Both the position numbers and the translations under genes were made by a program. Positions 63,260 to 64,000 of a stretch of 64,000 nucleotides of DNA are shown here, piece by piece. The notes under the pieces were generated by a model. The model searched no databases, was not told the origin of the DNA, and saw nothing but the letters and a program-made list of their open reading frames with translations. Position 1 is the stretch's first letter; every line of letters starts with the position of its first letter. Origin of the DNA: Pseudomonas nabeulensis (GTDB taxonomy: Bacteria > Pseudomonadota > Gammaproteobacteria > Pseudomonadales > Pseudomonadaceae); assembly GCF_004682045.1 (NCBI RefSeq), contig NZ_QUZT01000023.1:20936-84935 (forward strand), read 5' to 3'.

Positions 63260-63828
63260 CAGGCGTGCCCCGCCTGGCTGGTGAGCAGGCTGAGGTTCAC
63301 CCGCAGCTTGGCCGCGGCCGCTTCCAGGCGCAGTTCGCTGGGGGTGTTAAAGAGGATTTCGGCATCGAAGGGGCACGTCAGCCAGGCATTGCTGGCCAGT
63401 TCCGCTTCCAGTTGGCCCGCCTCCCAACCGGCATAGCCGAGGGTGATCACGCTTTGCTCAGGGCCCACGCCGTCCGCGATGGCGAACAACACGTCCTGGG
63501 ACGTGGACAGCGACACGCCGTCCAGGTCCACCGTGGCCTGGAACTGCGGCCCGGTAGGGTGCAACACAAACCCGCGATCCGTTTGCACCGGCCCGCCGAT
63601 GTAGATGGGCACGCCCTGGCAACGGGCTGGTGGGTCGACCTCGGGGCGCAGTTGCTCAAGGATATCCGCCAGGTTCAGCGCTTGCGGGCGGTTGATCACC
63701 AACCCCATGGCACCCTTGGCGGTGTGCTCGACGATGTAGGTCAAGGTCTGCGCAAAGTTCGGGTCGGCCATGTGAGGCATGGCGATCAGGAATTGGTGCT
63801 TGAGGTAGGTCGGGCTGACGTTTTTCAT
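63259..63828 (-). CDS. algH: YqgE/AlgH family protein
   Basis: The 189-residue DUF179 protein starts MKNVSPTYLKHQFLIAMPHM and has GAMGLVINRP, IYIGGPVQTDRGFVLHP and GYAGWEAGQLEAEL. In Pseudomonas it is called AlgH and affects alginate expression by an unclear route. I use ATG 63828; the extended frame to 63921 runs into the 135-bp repeat. Confidence 0.94.
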   Translation of the reverse strand: MKNVSPTYLKHQFLIAMPHMADPNFAQTLTYIVEHTAKGAMGLVINRPQALNLADILEQLRPEVDPPARCQGVPIYIGGPVQTDRGFVLHPTGPQFQATVDLDGVSLSTSQDVLFAIADGVGPEQSVITLGYAGWEAGQLEAELASNAWLTCPFDAEILFNTPSELRLEAAAAKLRVNLSLLTSQAGHA

Positions 63829-63865
63829 GTTCGGTAGTGTGGCGGTGGAGGGGCGAACTGACAAG

Positions 63866-64000
63866 TGTAGTGAGCGGGCTTGCCCCGCGCTGGGTGGCGA
63901 AGCCGCCCTAAACTCAGACACCTCGGTGTTTCAGTAAGACCGAGGCGCATGGATTTGGGGCGGCTTCGCCACCCAGCGCGGGGCAAGCCCGCTCACTACA
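63866..64000. repeat. 135-bp palindromic element, copy 2 (inverse of copy 1)
   Basis: The element has the same 43-nt perfect inverted arms as copy 1, ending exactly at the right edge of the window. Its loop (TAAACTCAGACACCTCGGTG...) matches the reverse complement of the copy-1 loop at most positions, so it is the same element inserted in the other orientation upstream of yqgE. Confidence 0.92.

Overview
The window is a chromosome segment of a gamma-proteobacterium, almost certainly a member of the Pseudomonas fluorescens group. The evidence is high GC (about 60% or more by eye), the gene order (ptsP, lgt, thyA, folA, ilvD, mutM, coaD, ftsYEX-rpoH, thiSG-trmB, hemW-rdgB, metXW, proC-yggS-pilT, pyrC'BR-ruvX-yqgE, which follows the Pseudomonas core backbone), and many REP/REPIN palindromes typical of this group. 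No rRNA, tRNA, CRISPR array, transposase or prophage is visible.

Layout. 1-4 kb: the end of ptsP, an NRDE protein, lgt-thyA. 3.6-6.3 kb: a cadR-cadA heavy-metal module with a clear MerR-type operator. 6.3-13.1 kb: a phosphonate block with a LysR regulator, a 2-aminoethylphosphonate-type ABC transporter (ATPase, double permease, binding protein), a FAD oxidoreductase and a PhnZ-like HD oxygenase. 13.1-19.2 kb: a GTPase/membrane-protein pair, folA, a cystine symporter and a phosphorylcholine phosphatase. 19.3-23.4 kb: a FecI/FecR/TonB-receptor cell-surface signalling unit for iron. 23.7-25.6 kb: ilvD.

25.8-28.4 kb is the most unusual part. It is a low-GC, leftward three-gene unit: a 21-codon gene with a good ribosome binding site, a full-length SagB-type nitroreductase and a Bcr/CflA-type exporter. 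A perfect inverted repeat lies just upstream of the small gene and a hairpin separates it from sagB. No YcaO cyclodehydratase is present and the peptide has no Cys or Thr, so this does not look like a standard azole peptide system. I regard it as the best candidate in the window for an undescribed peptide-modification pathway.

28.6-43 kb: rlmI, an HDOD protein, mutM, ferredoxin and coaD; a GMC oxidoreductase / Tat lipoprotein / coniferyl aldehyde dehydrogenase group with a divergent TetR regulator; a sulfurtransferase; a YheT hydrolase; rsmD; and a pair of M16 peptidases. 43-64 kb is core: ftsY-ftsE-ftsX, rpoH behind a likely AlgU-type promoter, mtgA, thiS-thiG-trmB, hemW-rdgB-DUF4426-metW-metX, yggT-proC-yggS, pilT (without the usual pilU), an NlpC/P60 hydrolase, a TM2 protein, and the pyrR-pyrB-pyrC' and yqgE-ruvX groups separated by an intrinsic terminator. 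Many gene ends are flanked by inverted REP pairs, and one 135-bp palindromic element is present twice in opposite orientation.
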